Shown: in pieces, positions 12,266 through 25,722 of the stretch
How positions within the stretch are numbered: position 1 is the first letter of the stretch
How the letters are laid out: each line of letters begins with the position of its first letter
Source of the DNA: Heterobilharzia americana
Lineage: Eukaryota > Platyhelminthes > Trematoda > Strigeidida > Schistosomatidae
Direction of reading: 5' to 3'
DNA length: 64,000 nucleotides
NCBI GenBank assembly: GCA_944470555.2
Contig: OX104129.1
Coordinates: 46,099,998 to 46,163,997 of the forward strand
Notes under the pieces: model-generated
What the model was told of the DNA's origin: nothing
What the model saw: the letters and a program-made list of their open reading frames with translations, nothing else
Database searches by the model: none
Made by a program: the position numbers and the translations under genes

Positions 12266-15200
12266 ACTATTATGTATTAAAAATCCCCATTCATCTTCAA
12301 ATAAATGGTAGATACGTTTCCTTTATAAACATTCATTTCTCACGATGAAGTTGTATTCCCTGAAGTCTGTCTCCGTGTTAACTCGTTTATTCATTTTTAT
12401 CCATTTCATAGTTTATCGAAGGCTTACTCTTGATCAAATTGCGGCGACAGTTTTCATACATTTCATAATATTTTAATTTGAAGAGAGGTAAAAAAGCCAT
12501 TTATGTAACTTAACCTCTTCTATAACTTTCTTTACCAAAGTGAGATAGAATTTTGATTCAAAAAAATTCTTCAGATAAGTTTTTGGAGTTAAAAGTTCTC
12601 ATAGTCTAGTTAAAGGGTCAATATTACTTCTTTATTTTATACGAAGTAGTATAAAACCCATAAACACGGATATAATAGTAGATGTCTACTAGACACTGAT
12701 GTGAAGCCAGTTTTATGTTGTTTAATGCAAAGTGCTGACAGAATTTTTTAATCCAGTTGTCTATAACAGCAGAGCGTAGTTCCATTTTAGTTTGTTTATC
12801 AGATGTATCTTACTGTGAAACAGTACTGTGTCATCCCCAGCCTATGTATGTTTCCTTGAGAGTGAATTTTTTGGACTGCTGCTTACGTTATTCTATATAT
12901 ACATAGCCACATGAGTGGTACGCAGCTTTTTCCGGTAATGTTTGCACTCATTCTGTTTTAATGTCTATCTATCGGTTGGCCATCATCGGTGTACTCATCT
13001 CCACTCCATCACTGTGTAACCAGTAAAATTATGTGTAAACCATCTGATGAAGAGAGTAAAAGGGATTTATGATCTTATACTTGTATTATGAATAGAAAGC
13101 ATGCAATTGGTATCGATCCAGCTACCAGTCAGCGTCCATTGTCATGTTCTTGCTGTTGGTTTTCCAAAAACAAGAGTCCTTTCATACCTTTCATACTATC
13201 TGGCTCTAAATTTAGTTTTTCATTGAATACTGGAAAAACATACTACCTTGCAAAGATTATCTGTTTCCATTTGAGTATTAGTCTTAATGATGAAGCAGTA
13301 TTGATAAAACTAACAACTTTCACCAGTGCAGTCCCATATTAGATTGTTTGCTTGATATTGCACACAGCGACTGAATATTATTTACTGGATTTAATATAAA
13401 TTATAACTATGCTCCATCACTGAGACGAAGTTTCACTCTTACATCATTCCATCGATTCACTTCTGCAAAAAAACTGTTATATGAAGTTACTCTCATTCGT
13501 CTATAAGCGAATTCATTCTCTTCCGGTCGTATTTGGCTCATCCATTAACTATTACACAGTAGAATAGTTTTATGGTGGTTTGATGGTCCGCTAGCTTTGA
13601 TATGTGTCGTGGGTGTTTCATCACCAGGGCCAGTGATATGCTCAGCACTCATTTCATAAAGTATTTATCTTCGATCTGAGCTACAAATCATCTTTACCAT
13701 TTCAGGATGGTTTTAAAATTATCCGAAGTTGCCTGGGATAGACCGAGATTACTGGTAGATTACAGAAAACATGCCACGACATAGTAATGAGGAAAGAGAA
13801 GAATTTAGGATTTATTAAGCGAAACTTTTTCTTTCTATACTTTAATCAAATTGTCTACACATATATTACAAAATGTGAAGCAGATAGATCTTTGTTTCAG
13901 ACGAGCCGCTGTTCTTGAATTCATGAATATTTATGTCATCTAGGGAGTGTATATAAATTATGTGGTAACCTAAACATACACTAACACAAGCTGTTAGCTT
14001 CAATCCCTCAGGCGATCATCAACGAAATGGAAGTTACACTAGACTCCAGAAAGTGATTGTGCGTAACCAACTCACATGAGATTGTATTTATTAATGACAT
14101 CAATAGAATTCTTTATGTCATATCAAGAATCTGAGATTCTGTCACAGTATCATTTTACCAGCATCTCCAAATTCTCCAACAAGTCCGTCTTTTGACAGCC
14201 AGCTTGCTATAATAGTGTAAGGGTGAAAATCACATACAGGGATGGTTTTAAAAGTGTCACTTCATACTGCCATAAAGTTTATCAAGTAGTTATCGTTTGT
14301 CGTGCATTCAACAAAGCTAAATAAAACACGGTTTCAGGTTATCCTCGTAAGAATTGTGCTTCAATTCATTGTGGAAGCATTTTCATTTAAGCGTTCATTA
14401 GGTTTCATATCATTACCACCAGTCAAGTCAACTGAAAGAAAACTGGGAGCTATTCCTTAGGTGTCGAATTATTTTTAGAACTTACAGTACATCATTATTC
14501 TATTATACAACGTATTCTTATTAATGTGGTACTGAAAAATACCAAAATAGATTGTTATCAAACTGGCTTTTACTTTTATATTTGTTAATTCATTACTCTG
14601 AAATTCAAGGTTCTGCTGTCGACATTTCATTGCTAACTTCTTCAAGTATAATAAGTATGCAGGGAAAGCTTATGATTTAGTTGTTGAGTATCATAACAAA
14701 ATGTCGTATACTAGTTATCTATGTTATCCTTAATTCCCTTGAAGAGAATTAATTATCCACCCATTTGGTGTACGTTCACAAAATATGATGACTAAATGGT
14801 AGGCTACCTTATAGTGCCTTCTGAATATTTAGCACTACTTTCAGCTTACAATCAACAGCAAGCTGACCTGAACGTCTGTCTCATGTTTCCTAAATAATAT
14901 TAAACTCATTTAAGATTCTTGTAATAAGCTTTTGGCATACTTTTGTCATTAAGTTCATGACAAGTATTTCTTCTAATACTTTTCGCAAAACGATGATACA
15001 TTTTGATGTTTAATAATGTTAATAAAAGTAATTGAAATTTCCCTAAGTGAATATAGGCATGCAGCTCTAAGTTGATGCAACCAAAACTTAAACGTTGTAT
15101 CAATAAACTGGGATATTTAAGTTAACGTTTTCGGATGCTATAAAAATTAGCCAGAGTATAGAGGTGTAACTGCTTTCAGAGACAAAATCCATCGATATCT

Positions 15201-16979
15201 GTTTGTAAACTAATTGCTAAAGGTTGAAGTTATAGCCGGTTTCCGGTAAATGTCGAAGAAGCGGATATCAAATTAAGGCACTTTTACATTAAATCACTAA
15301 ACAAAGAGTATGATGGAAAGATGTTAGAATACCATGGATGTGTTGATAATTTTTCATACGACAGTTAAGTGTTTCGGAAAAATAGGTTTCTCAAATTGTA
15401 TTCTAAAGTCATTTAACTTACTAACAGAAACACGTAGTTTTTTCGGACTCTTGAGTTGGTTTACATTGAAGCCCTCCGTAAACGTTCACTAATCTACCTT
15501 GAAATGTAATTGTGGACTAATGCTGAAGTTTTTATCAGGGTCTTTCTAAGAGTGACTCCAAGTGAAATGAAAAATACTCCTAATACTTTAGTAACAGATC
15601 TTATTTGCAACAACTTTGAGGATATGTATGGGCAAATAGTCTGCATTAGAATAAGACGATCACAACCAGATTTATTCATTTTCTATTTCTGAATAAAATA
15701 TTGAATATTGTAGACATTAAAAGAAAAAGATGGAATATTGACCCAGATAATCAAGAATTATTCACTGAGGGTTGGCATGCATATTAAAATATTTCTTGCA
15801 TCGATCAAAAAATATTATAAGATGCCGGCATAGAAAAAAGACGGTAATGGAAAGACTTTGCTTTCCGACTTTACTGTTCTTCAAAACCATTTATACTCAA
15901 CAGAAATCACTTGGAACCAGACAGATATGGCAGTGTTATGAGATGAGGTTTAATCTTAAAAAGAAAAGAATAAAGACTTTGAGTGGAAAGGAACTATTAG
16001 ATAATTGGTGCGACAGTGACCGACTAAATATAAAACTGCAAAACATTGAGCGACAAAAACGCAAATAACTCGGAAGGAACATAGAAATTATGTTTGTCCA
16101 TTTCTTGAAGCTAACAACTACACGTATTTTTTTGTACGCAGTTTAACATTAGAGATTACCAGTAGTACAGTCCTTCGGTCGGTATCCAGTTACTTTACAA
16201 ATTCCTATCGAAAAACCTGGTCATTGAAGTTGAAATCGAAGTGACAACAGGTTCGAAAATAATGGTGCTTTTATTTTTTCCTCCTTCAGTAGCTAACTAG
16301 GCTGTAGATTTATCAGCACTCAGATAAAAATCTTCAAGCTGGTTGGGGCTAATGTACGTTGCATTACAAGAACCAAGTTATACGTAAAAACATTTTCGGA
16401 AATTGATAGTTTTAAGGCTAACCAACGGACACAAATAACACATTGGAGGGAAAACGATTGCGAAAAGTAACCTTATTGTTTGGTGTACATTCTTAACCAT
16501 CAAATAAAGTTGTTCTGTGCGTACAACTTGCTGTTTAGCTTCGCTTCAAAATCTTCATCTTGATACCAAAAGCAAGAACAGAACAGTTTTCAGAGAATTT
16601 GTCCTCAAGTTATACCTCAGTCTATGAGGGACTTTAAATATTACCAATCGATGATAATAATAACAATCATGTTAGTAGTATTTATAATTAACAAAAACTG
16701 GATGCCTAAGTATTTTAAACTACTCAGAGGGCACATGTAGCTTACAGCGGAGTAAGAAAACAGGTTAGTACTTATTAACAAACAAAGGACTGAGTAATAT
16801 TAATAGGAAAAGTTAACTGAGGTAAAATCAGTATTTTTCATCACAGTTGTAATCTTTAGAAAGACTGGGAGAAGTGACATCGGAAACTATTAAATAACAA
16901 ACAAGCAGATGGCGATAATGATGATAAAAGAGTTCGGGAATTAGTATGATGCGTTTCCTGTTCACCATTAAAGTCTGAT
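12266..16979. other. No gene recognised; one unexplained 98-codon frame
   Basis: The only frame of note is 15772-16068 (plus), 98 codons, basic and starting from a TTG rather than ATG, with no recognised domain. The rest is AT-rich with stops in all frames. Confidence 0.5.
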
Positions 16980-17150
16980 AAAATGGCTGGATACTTAACA
17001 ACGTTTGCTGTGAAACCTGAAGTTGTTGAGTTCGATTGCATGTAGTCTTTGCTGGGTATTGCTGAGCAGTCCCAGACTAAAATGAAACAGCTGCCTGATG
17101 CTCTCAGGTTTTCACTGGTTCTTCAAATGGTTTCTCAACATGGGCTCTAA
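16980..17150 (+). mobile_element. Sm-alpha-like hammerhead SINE (family 1), decayed
   Basis: A-box region ATGGCTGGATAC near 16983, B-box-like GAGTTCGATTGC near 17028, then ATTGCTGAGCAGTCCCAGAC, AATGAAACAGCTGCCTGATGC and CTCAGGTTTTC. The core reads CTGAGCA (17062-17068), a change at an invariant hammerhead position. Confidence 0.65.
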
Positions 17151-18756
17151 TTGAGATCAAGGTAAAGACAAAGACTGTGAATATTTCTTTTGCTCACAAG
17201 AGTTAGCTGTCGTTTTATGAATAACCAAGGTTTGTGCTATTTTTAGAAGTTGAAAGGAAGAAAGCGCCTAATATTTGACTGAATTCGATGAATGATACTA
17301 AATCCACTACATAGGTTATTTATATCTTTGGAATCAATCAGATCTTCATGTGCAGAACTTTCAATACATTTCTTTTCTCTCACGTAGTTCTGTTTCGTTG
17401 ATAATCTAAAGTAGAAACTCTATAAAAACCGTTCATATTTCACAGTATTGCCCTCCTTGAATGCTCTTACTGCAGTTATCAGGTGTAAATTAATATCTAA
17501 GAGTGAACTGATGAGCGGAGATACTTCTTTAGATGAGAGTTAGTGTGAATTCTTAATTTGAAGTCAATCGAAGAGGTTTACAATGCTGACACAAAATAAA
17601 GTGGTTGAATAATATGTGGCATTATAATCTGCAGTTAAGATTTTGAAATAAATCGTCAGAATGTCCTAAATGAATCAGCATGTCTACCACTTTTTACTAG
17701 ATATTCGAATTTGCATCGTTCACTCTTGAAACCGGAAGCTCTATTGATAAACTTCTGATGTAGAGACGATCGTCTATAGTTTGAATCCAAGTAACCAACA
17801 ACAAGGCTCGATTACTTTTGCACTCTGGTTAATTTCAGTTTTTTCGTATTATGCAAATCGACAGTTATCTTGGTTCTTTAGAAATAAAAAGTAACATCAT
17901 TTATGTAAAATACTATGAGACTTTAATTGCCAGGCAAGCTGTTGTTATATTTATAACAAACTTCCTGTCTACTGTAGTGATGCTGTTGACTACAAACCAT
18001 TTGAAATAGATTGCAGCTGTTCAGAGAGTAGAGACAAAAGTTAAACCAATTCTTAATTTTATGATAGACTGAAAACTCTCAAAGAAGGAGTTTGCATCAG
18101 ATCTTGAGCTAATTTTCCACTTACGGTAGATTGTCGTTTATTTCGGCAGTTGTAGTTTCCAATGAATGTAAAATGAAATAAATTTGTTTTAACTGATGTT
18201 TCGCTATTCAATGCTGATATCCTTATCAAAGTTACAGTAAACAGAAATTTACGATATTTAAGCTTCTATATGATAATTTAATGTGTTCTTCTGCATGAAT
18301 GATTTTTCCGTGTCAAATTTTCGAACAAAGATGATATCCATATGAAGAGTGCGTGTGAATTACAGATTGAGGTTTGTATGTACACGCGTTTCATAATTCT
18401 TGTTTGTTTGTTCATGTTACGAGTAACTTAAAATAGTGTAAAACTGTTTTATTAACTCATTATTATTTAGATTATTTTTATTCCACCTTATGTGAAGAGA
18501 TTTTGCTTCCAGACTTTCCGTATTGAGTCAGAGTGATATCATCCTTCAAATGAACTAGGGTGCCCTGCAATGTGCTTGATGTTCTGTTAAACACTCAGAT
18601 ATTGCATTTGTTGAGTACTCTAGTAATTTCATCCAAGATGAGTAATATCCAAGAGATGACTGTTGCTGAGGTCTAGTTTATTACCTATTTTTAATTTACG
18701 AATGAATTTAACCGGATAATTATTTATTTCATCCATTCATGCAAAAGAACTTATAT

Positions 18757-18924
18757 CAAATTTCAATAACGCTATTAGAAGACGAAGATTATCTGATGTG
18801 ATGTATTTGCGCAATACATTTCGAACAATCTGATCACACATTTACTTGTCAAGTCAATTTATATATGAAAATTAAAGGTCAAATGTAGTGAATATGAAAA
18901 GGTTGTGACACTAGTCTTGGTAAC
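18757..18924 (+). repeat. Left inner arm of Penelope inverted repeat
   Basis: Pairs with 19238-19412 on the other strand. Shared landmarks are GACGAAGATTATCTGA, ATTTGCGCAATACATTTCG and GTGACACTAGTCTTGGTAAC. Confidence 0.85.
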
Positions 18925-19237
18925 ATAATCAGATAAGGATTACCAAGGTAAATTAAGTGAAACAACAAACTGTTTTTGTACACACAGCGGGGGATTAAGT
19001 TTACGAATGGCTAACGCTTCGGCAAACTTCAGTATACGCCCCTGATTATTCCTGTATATTATCTTAAACGCTGTTTTCATATTAACCCTGTGATTCATTT
19101 CAATAATGTTTTGCTATAGATGACGATGGATGTCTGTCACCTGCACTTATCAAAGTTTGTGTGTTAAACTGTTTTTCTAGCCATTTGGGGATGTGTTCAC
19201 CCACCCTAGTCTGCATTGAACGATTACTCCTCCCGAT

Positions 19238-19412
19238 GTTACCAAGACTAGTGTCACAACCTTTTCATATTCACTACATTTGACCTTTAATTTTCATATA
19301 TAAATTGACTTGACAAGTAAATGTGTGATCAGATTGTTCGAAATGTATTGCGCAAATACATCACATTTTTCAGATAATCTTCGTCTTCTAATAGCGTTAT
19401 CGAAATTTATAT
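19238..19412 (-). repeat. Right inner arm of Penelope inverted repeat
   Basis: Reverse complement of 18757-18924 with few mismatches. It joins directly onto the 5'-truncated coding remnant at 19238. Confidence 0.85.
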
Positions 19413-20261
19413 CAAATTGTTATGTAAAAGCTTGAATATCGTAAATTCCGGTTTACTGTAACTTTGATAAGGATATTAGCAATGAATAGCAAAACATAAG
19501 TTAAAATAATTTTATTTTACATTCATTCAGAAGTAAAAATATCGGAATAATGAATGTCATTTACCTAATGTCCAAATTTTTTCAGACCAGCAAATCCCAA
19601 CTTGGTTTAGATACTTATCGATTGGAGTTTATTCTTCCTAATGAAAATGTGCAAACAATCTCCTTACTGTATTTCCATTGACTTTTAAGTACCCAGAAAA
19701 ATGAAACTCTAAACTTGTTGATGTAACTGTAAGAGAAAGTGGTGTGATGACAAATTTCGATATAATTTCTCTCCTTGCTAGCAAACACTGATTATCATAG
19801 TATCATGAAGCGAATGTGCAAAAAAAGAACTGTGCGGAATTCTTCGTTAATTGTTTCAGTAAAAATTTTAAACTGTATTTTAAAAAAGGAATAAACAACA
19901 CAATTCACTTCAGGGATGCAAGTACAACTAGTATGTTAAAATATGAACTTGTATTCAGAAAACATCTGTGGTTAGCTTTCAAATGCCTAGGTTATAATGT
20001 GAACAAATCCACTCCTTCCTTTTTCTAGAATTAGTTGTAATCTTAACTTATTGAGTTGGATTCAGTTTTTGTCTTCCTTTCTTGTCACACTAATACTTCC
20101 TTAAATTTTTATTTGATATTATACAGTCTGTTAACAAAATCACTCCAGAAATATCGTCTCACTTGACCACAAAACTCTGGATTAAAAATACAGTATTGTA
20201 TACATTTATCATTTCCCGCCTTATGATATTGCCTTCTATCCAACGTTTATATTTCACATAG

Positions 20262-20450
20262 TAATGATGGATAGTGGCTAGCAGTGAAGTCTCGGATGTG
20301 CATTTCATCCTGTTTGCGACTAGTCTGAGGGATGTATCTATCTCCCAGTGAGTGATTTTGTTCTCACGGGGATTCGAACTTTTGAGCAATCGCTTCAAAC
20401 ACCAGAGCGTTATAAATTTCACCATTAAACCACTATAACCACTTCTCGTG
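20262..20450 (-). mobile_element. tRNA-derived SINE (family 2), single copy
   Basis: The minus strand has A box TGGTTTAATGG (20422-20432) and B box AGTTCGAATCC (about 20370-20380), then CACTCACTGGGAGATAGA and a GACTTCACTGCTAGCCAC tail. No hammerhead core is seen. The same family forms the inverted pair at 28.2-28.6 kb. Confidence 0.7.
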
Positions 20451-21924
20451 TGACGGGTACAATTTTAGTATTTTTGCTTCCATTATACCATCACTGATTG
20501 GACGGAACTGATCGGTCTCTATTGACATATGGGCTCCTGTGCGGAGGCTAATAGTAGATTCCACTGCTTTTCTAAATTAAATGGAATGAAATACTCTCGA
20601 TTCATCATGTTTCCACAAACCTATTTGATGTTGTTCAATTTAAAAACAATTGTACATCATCGAAACTTGAGGTAGGGATAGGTTATATGGAAAACATATG
20701 ATAAATGAACTAATACTGAGAAATTTCAGAAAACTATTCTGTGGTAGTCATAGTCTCGAATGAAACTAGATTTATAGTTGACTTCTGCGATTCGAACAAG
20801 CTAAAACAACGTTTAATTCAAACTAAGGAAGATTAGTCACAATGGATTTAAAGATTGTGCGTCTGTATGATAAGCGGATGGGAAAGAATAAATTAACCTG
20901 CCTGTATGGGATGACAAAGTTATCAATGACAGAACTTCTGGCCTAACTGAATATTGACGATATATAAAAAATGCCCATGGTCATTCAAAGGTGACCAGAT
21001 AATGCAGCCCGATGGTGTCGGTCAACTGTGAAACGCACTTTGTTTGCTATTTTCCGTCATTCAACCTGAAGGATGTTTTCACTTCTAGTGCCAACAACTA
21101 AACAGCAAAATTCTTTCCATCCCAGCTCACAATACACCTGTAAGTTCATCCGAAGTTATGATGCCAACACTTAGAGCCAATCTTTCTATCCACTGACTTA
21201 GGAAAAAACATAATATTCAGCCCTGAATGACAAATCAAAAATCAGGCTGAATGTATTCAGTATGAGTGGGAACCCAGCATCACCTGGTGCGAAGGATACT
21301 TAATGCCAGTGAATCATTTTCTACTGCTCTGTATAACTTCACTACAAAGTTAATTTTAAGAACAGAGTCGTTTCCAGTTAACTAGATGAACTCGAAGTCA
21401 TGTACTCAGAAAATCATAGGACTGACCCTGTACATATATCTGAACACCTGACATTTCATAAGGCCAGATTACGGATTTGTTTTTCTTATCTCATATAGAT
21501 ACAAAATGTTTATGATTATTTTACCATTCCTAACTATGCCGGTTGTTAGGCTGTTATAGCTAAACGATGAAATGATATAGTATGTCAATATTTGTCCTCC
21601 AAATATTCTGTTCAACTGTTCATGTGTTTTATTTCAGGAATAAGCACGTTTTATATTTTGACACGAGTAAGAGACAGCAGAATGCCGTTAAATAGGGTAA
21701 AACGCATATAGAAATTTTAATAATAGAGACATCTAAGGGCAGGTTGGCAACCATAATATGAGTAGATGACTAATTTTGTCTGATTACTTTGAACAAAATA
21801 TTCTTGAACATATAAAATCCAGCCTACTTTACAATGAGAATAACTATGATAAGAGAGTTCCCATTTACTCGCATAAAATTTCTGCAAAACTATGTATTGG
21901 TTTCTAAACGATTTATGAAATACA
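20451..21924. other. No gene recognised
   Basis: Between the family-2 SINE and the truncated 3' end of RTE copy A. No coding or repeat structure seen. Confidence 0.5.
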
Positions 21925-22938
21925 TTTCTTCTTCACACGATCTCCTCCATGTCACCCTCGGACGCTCAACTCGTCGTTTTCCATCTGGGTTACAATCAAG
22001 TGCCTGGCCTGGTGCGTCACGTCCCCCAATGGACTTCCCAGTGCATGCCCAATCCATCTCCACTTCCGTCTGCATATTTGTTCAACGATAGCTTCTTGAA
22101 GGGCTCGTCAACAAGCCAGAGTTCCTCGTTTCTCATTCTTGTTATTCTGGCCATCTGATCTTCAGTAAACAGCCAACGTAGGCACCTGTTGATGAATGAC
22201 TGTAGTTTGCTGCAAATCCCTTTCGTAAAGCACCAAGTCTCTGAACCATACAGAAGCACTCACTTGATGTTGAAGATCCGGATCATGTTCACGCTTGATG
22301 CTGAGTGCAGAAGATCTCCACACTGGTTTCAGCTTAATGAACGCCTGTCTTGCTGCTTTTCCGATCCAGGTTTTGACGTCCTCATCTGTGCCACCGCCTG
22401 TAGTTAAAACGATGCTGCCTGCCCAGATAGGTGGAGGAGGCTACTTTCTTTAAGTTCCTCCCATTCATGCTGATTGGAGCTTTCTGTTGTTGGTGGTGGC
22501 GTTGTTAATTAGGTATCTTCACTACCTCTGTCTTCTCTACGTTCATTTGAAGTCCCGTCTTCACTGCCCTGTCTCCTCTGTCAACTCGTTAGTTTGCACC
22601 TTCTCATCTTCAAGTTTGTGTGACATTAAACATAAGTCGTCGGTGAAATCCAAATCTTCTAGGTTGTTTTCCCTGGTCCAGCCAGTGTTTCCCCCTCTTC
22701 TCACAGCGCCTCACTGTTTGTTGCATGATCCAGTCCACCACAATCAGGAATATCATGGGTTATAGTAGACATCCTTGTCTTACTCCTTCCTGTCTTCACT
22801 TCAAAGGCATCACTGAGCCTGCCATTGTGAACTACTTGGCATCTTACTTGGCGTCTTCATATAGCCAGCTGTTGAATGAGGCTGATGAAGGTTTGTGGTA
22901 TTCCTTCGTGTTGAAACAGTTGTCTGCCAAACTACTTC

Positions 22939-23391
22939 TCAGTCGACGCTGTCAAAAGCCTTCTCAAAATCGATGAAGTTGAGATAGAGGGTTGACTGCC
23001 ATTCTATACTCTGTTCTATGATGATGTGAAGTATGGAGTTGCAATTTGGTCCACACATGATTTGTACTTCCTGAAACCAGCCAGCCTGTTCGGGTAGTAA
23101 TTTTGAAACTAGTGCATCCTTTAGTTTCTCCAGGATGATGCGGCTTAATATTTTGCTTGCCTTGGTTGACAGGAGAGTGATTCCGCGCCAGTTCTTGTGA
23201 ACACTTAGGGTGCCCTTCTCCGGGAGTTTGACAAGGCAACCCATCTTCCAATCACCAGGTACCTTCTCTTCCTTCCAGACCTTCTGCAATAGTGGTGTGA
23301 GCATGTCCACTGTTGTCTCTGCATCTGCTCTCAGTGCTTCTGGTGGCATTTCATCTGGTCCTGCTGCTTTTCCACATTTCAGTAGCTTCAT
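22939..23391 (-). pseudogene. Reverse transcriptase fragment of RTE copy A
   Basis: The longest surviving RT piece (150 residues). It contains GKAAGPDEMPPEAL, CLVKLPEKG, NWRGITLLS, LPEQAG and FEKAFDSVD, which are fingers and palm motifs of RTE reverse transcriptases. The frame breaks before the catalytic YADD-type box, which in this family lies further 3'. It is not functional alone. Confidence 0.85.
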
Positions 23392-24241
23392 GCATTCAGG
23401 ACTTCGACTTTCGTTGGGGGGCCTGTGATCACTGGTAGTTCTGTGATTGAGCTGCAGGTGGTATTTCTGGACGAAGTGCAGGTGATGGTGGTGGTCGATT
23501 CAGGAGTTTTCTAAAGTGGTCAGAACATCGTTTCCTTTGTTCCTCCTCTTTGGTGGTGACTGGGTTTTCTTCACTATCTTCCATTGATTTCATCTGTGTT
23601 AATCTCTTCCCTCCCAGATAGTAACCTGGTCATTTGATACAATGTTGTCAAGACTCTGTCTCTCCTACCTGCAGTCTGTTCTGCTTCACTTGCCTGTGCA
23701 TCGTAGAAGTGTCTTTCGTCTTTCGTGCACTCTTCTTCACTTCTTTGTTCAACGTTTTATACGTTATTCCCAGTTCCTCTTCTCGTTGTTCATCCTTGCA
23801 CTACACTGGTCCATCTTCTGCTTCAACATCTTCCTCTCCCTCCTCCATCAACTTCCATGTGTCCGTTGAGATCCATTCCTTATCTCACCTCTTCTTCTTC
23901 CTTCCTAACACCGTTATGCAGCTTTCTTTCCACATAGCTTTCAAGAGTTCCAGTGTTCATCCACACAGGTTTGTTCAGGAATCTTGCTCGATATCTCCCA
24001 TTTTGTCTTGATGGCTGACGTGAAGATGTAGTTTGCATTTTCGTCCTTCAGTTTCCGAGTGTTGTACTTGGACTGTGTTATATCACCAACTTCCTTGAAG
24101 GCTTTTAAATTGACTTTGTAAGTTCCTTGTAGTAGGTATTGAGTGATGTGAACCTATATCTGCTCCCCTTGTTGTTCTGATCTTGTGTCCAGTAGGCTAC
24201 ATCTCCACTTTCTTCACATTGAGTTGAACTCGATCCGATTT

Positions 24242-24954
24242 TTAGTGTGTCCTGGTGTCTGGTGAAATCCATGTCGCTTTGTGGATGTCCATGTGCTTGA
24301 ACACGCTGCCTCCAATCACCAAATCGTTGAAGTTGTAGAATTCTGCAAACAATTCTCCATTCTCATTCATTTCACTGAGCGCTTCTCGACCCATGGTTGG
24401 TTCTCTTCTTGCGTTGTCTGCTCCTCGCATTTTGGCATTCATGTCGCAAATTAGAATTTCGATGTGGCCAACGGATTGGGGTCTTGTCCAGTGCTGATTG
24501 CAGATGTTTGTAGAATTCCCTTTTCTTCCCTTCACCTGCAGAATTTGTAGGTGCGTAGCATTGAATGATTGTGACTTCCCTTCCTTTTTAGTCGAATTAA
24601 CCTTGCTGTTATAATCCTGGAGGATATTGGTTCCCACTGCATGAGAGCCCTCTATGCTCATGGGAGGGGATATCATGATAGCCACTCCAAATTTCAGTGT
24701 GCTCGTAGTTGTCATCTGGGTGATTATTGACTCTGCTCTCCAGTTGACAGTTTGGAGAGTCCACTTCCATTCCATCTGCTCTCGCAAATTCCTAACACTT
24801 CACTGTGATAGCTTCTCATCTCCGTTGCAATCTGTGCAGCCTCGGTAGATTCAAACATGGTGCGAACATTACATTTTCCCACATTTACTTCGCTTCCATC
24901 GAGGGAGAGAAGACATATTGGCCAATTGGCTCCCGGAAGACAGGCTTTCACCAA
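24242..24954 (-). pseudogene. Endonuclease fragments of RTE copy A
   Basis: Two frames (24954-24724 and 24787-24242) together cover the apurinic-endonuclease domain: NVRTMF near the start, ESRWNGSG, then DMNAKMRGADN and ATWISPD. A frameshift near 24.72-24.78 kb separates them, and a stop follows TRTH at 24242; the same stop is found in copies B and C. Confidence 0.8.
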
Positions 24955-25716
24955 CCGGCGTCCTTTCCCCTCTCCAATTCCAGGGAGGAATAAGTTTGTT
25001 TTTATTTTTTATATTCTCTTTGTGCTTTGAAGTTTGTTTAGCGGTTGAATTTGTTTTACAGGGTAGGTTTGCTAGCCGTATGCCCAACCTTTCCTCTTTA
25101 CTCGGGCTTAGGGCCGGCTAGTAACTAGTGAACTAGTTAACTAGGCGATGTTGTATGACAACTTCCTCCTTCTTATTTGCGATACAAACAATTCGTTGAA
25201 GAAACTGAAGAAAAAGATGTACTAATGATTTAGGTTTGATTAGTTTTTCTAGAACAGTAAATCATGTCACAAGCAAACGTGTCCACGACTTCACAAACAC
25301 CCATGATAGAAGTTTATAAATATTTTTATATTCCAGAGTATTTGATTAAAATTACTTCAGCTTACAATATTTTAGAGGTATTATCTTCTTTTTACACTAC
25401 TTCTGTCTTCTCTTTTCATCTCCAAGCCAGTTTCTTGACTATAGCATTTCTTCAACCACAGCTGAATAGGAGGTGTTTTTTATTACATGCAATGATTTTT
25501 AGCCTAAAATCTTGTTTGACACTACCCACAGTTGGTTATTGCAACCAGATTATAACTATAAAATATCTGTATCTCATCAAGGGTAAGTGCCGTACATTTG
25601 AATGAAGGTAGTAATTGTTTTCATATAATGATTCTATGTCCATCTGCATGTCCGCATCAGGATCACTATTATAGCTTCCAAAAATATTACTTTGATCACA
25701 AAGAACTAACTGAAAA

Positions 25717-25722
25717 TTTATT
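25717..25722 (-). terminator. Candidate polyadenylation signal AATAAA for the protocadherin
   Basis: AATAAA on the minus strand about 280 bases past the stop codon at 26001; a further one occurs near 25478-25483. Such hexamers are frequent in AT-rich DNA, so this is only a candidate. Confidence 0.3.

Larger units (their letters stand above)
18161..19528 (-). mobile_element. Penelope-like element fragment enclosed by inverted repeats
   Basis: The core (18939-19240, minus strand) encodes NIGRSNRSMQTR, EHIPKWLEKQ, then after a frameshift EMNHRVNMKTAF, AEALAIRKL and CVQKQFVVSLNLPW-stop, homologous to the 30 kb copy. It is flanked by near-perfect inverted arms: 18757-18924 against 19238-19412, with outer arms 18161-18280 against 19413-19528. 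The left arm is split by about 470 bp (18281-18755) absent from the right arm. Penelope elements are known for inverted or tandem terminal repeats. Confidence 0.8.
21925..25148 (-). mobile_element. RTE-clade (SR2-like) non-LTR retrotransposon, copy A, decayed
   Basis: Reads 5' to 3' from 25148 to about 21925. The 5' end carries the self-complementary CTAGTTAACTAG sequence also present in copy C. Next come an apurinic-type endonuclease (motifs RTMFES, GICESRWNGSG, DMNAKMRGADN, ATWISPD) and a reverse transcriptase (GKAAGPDEMPPEAL, NWRGITLLS, NFIDFEKAFDSVD), then a Cys/His-free tail with motifs such as SFINRCLRWL. Several frameshifts and stops break the frame. The 3' end stops short of the terminal repeat present in B and C (similarity to copy C is lost just after AAGAAATG). 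It lies downstream of the protocadherin stop in the same orientation. Confidence 0.9.
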
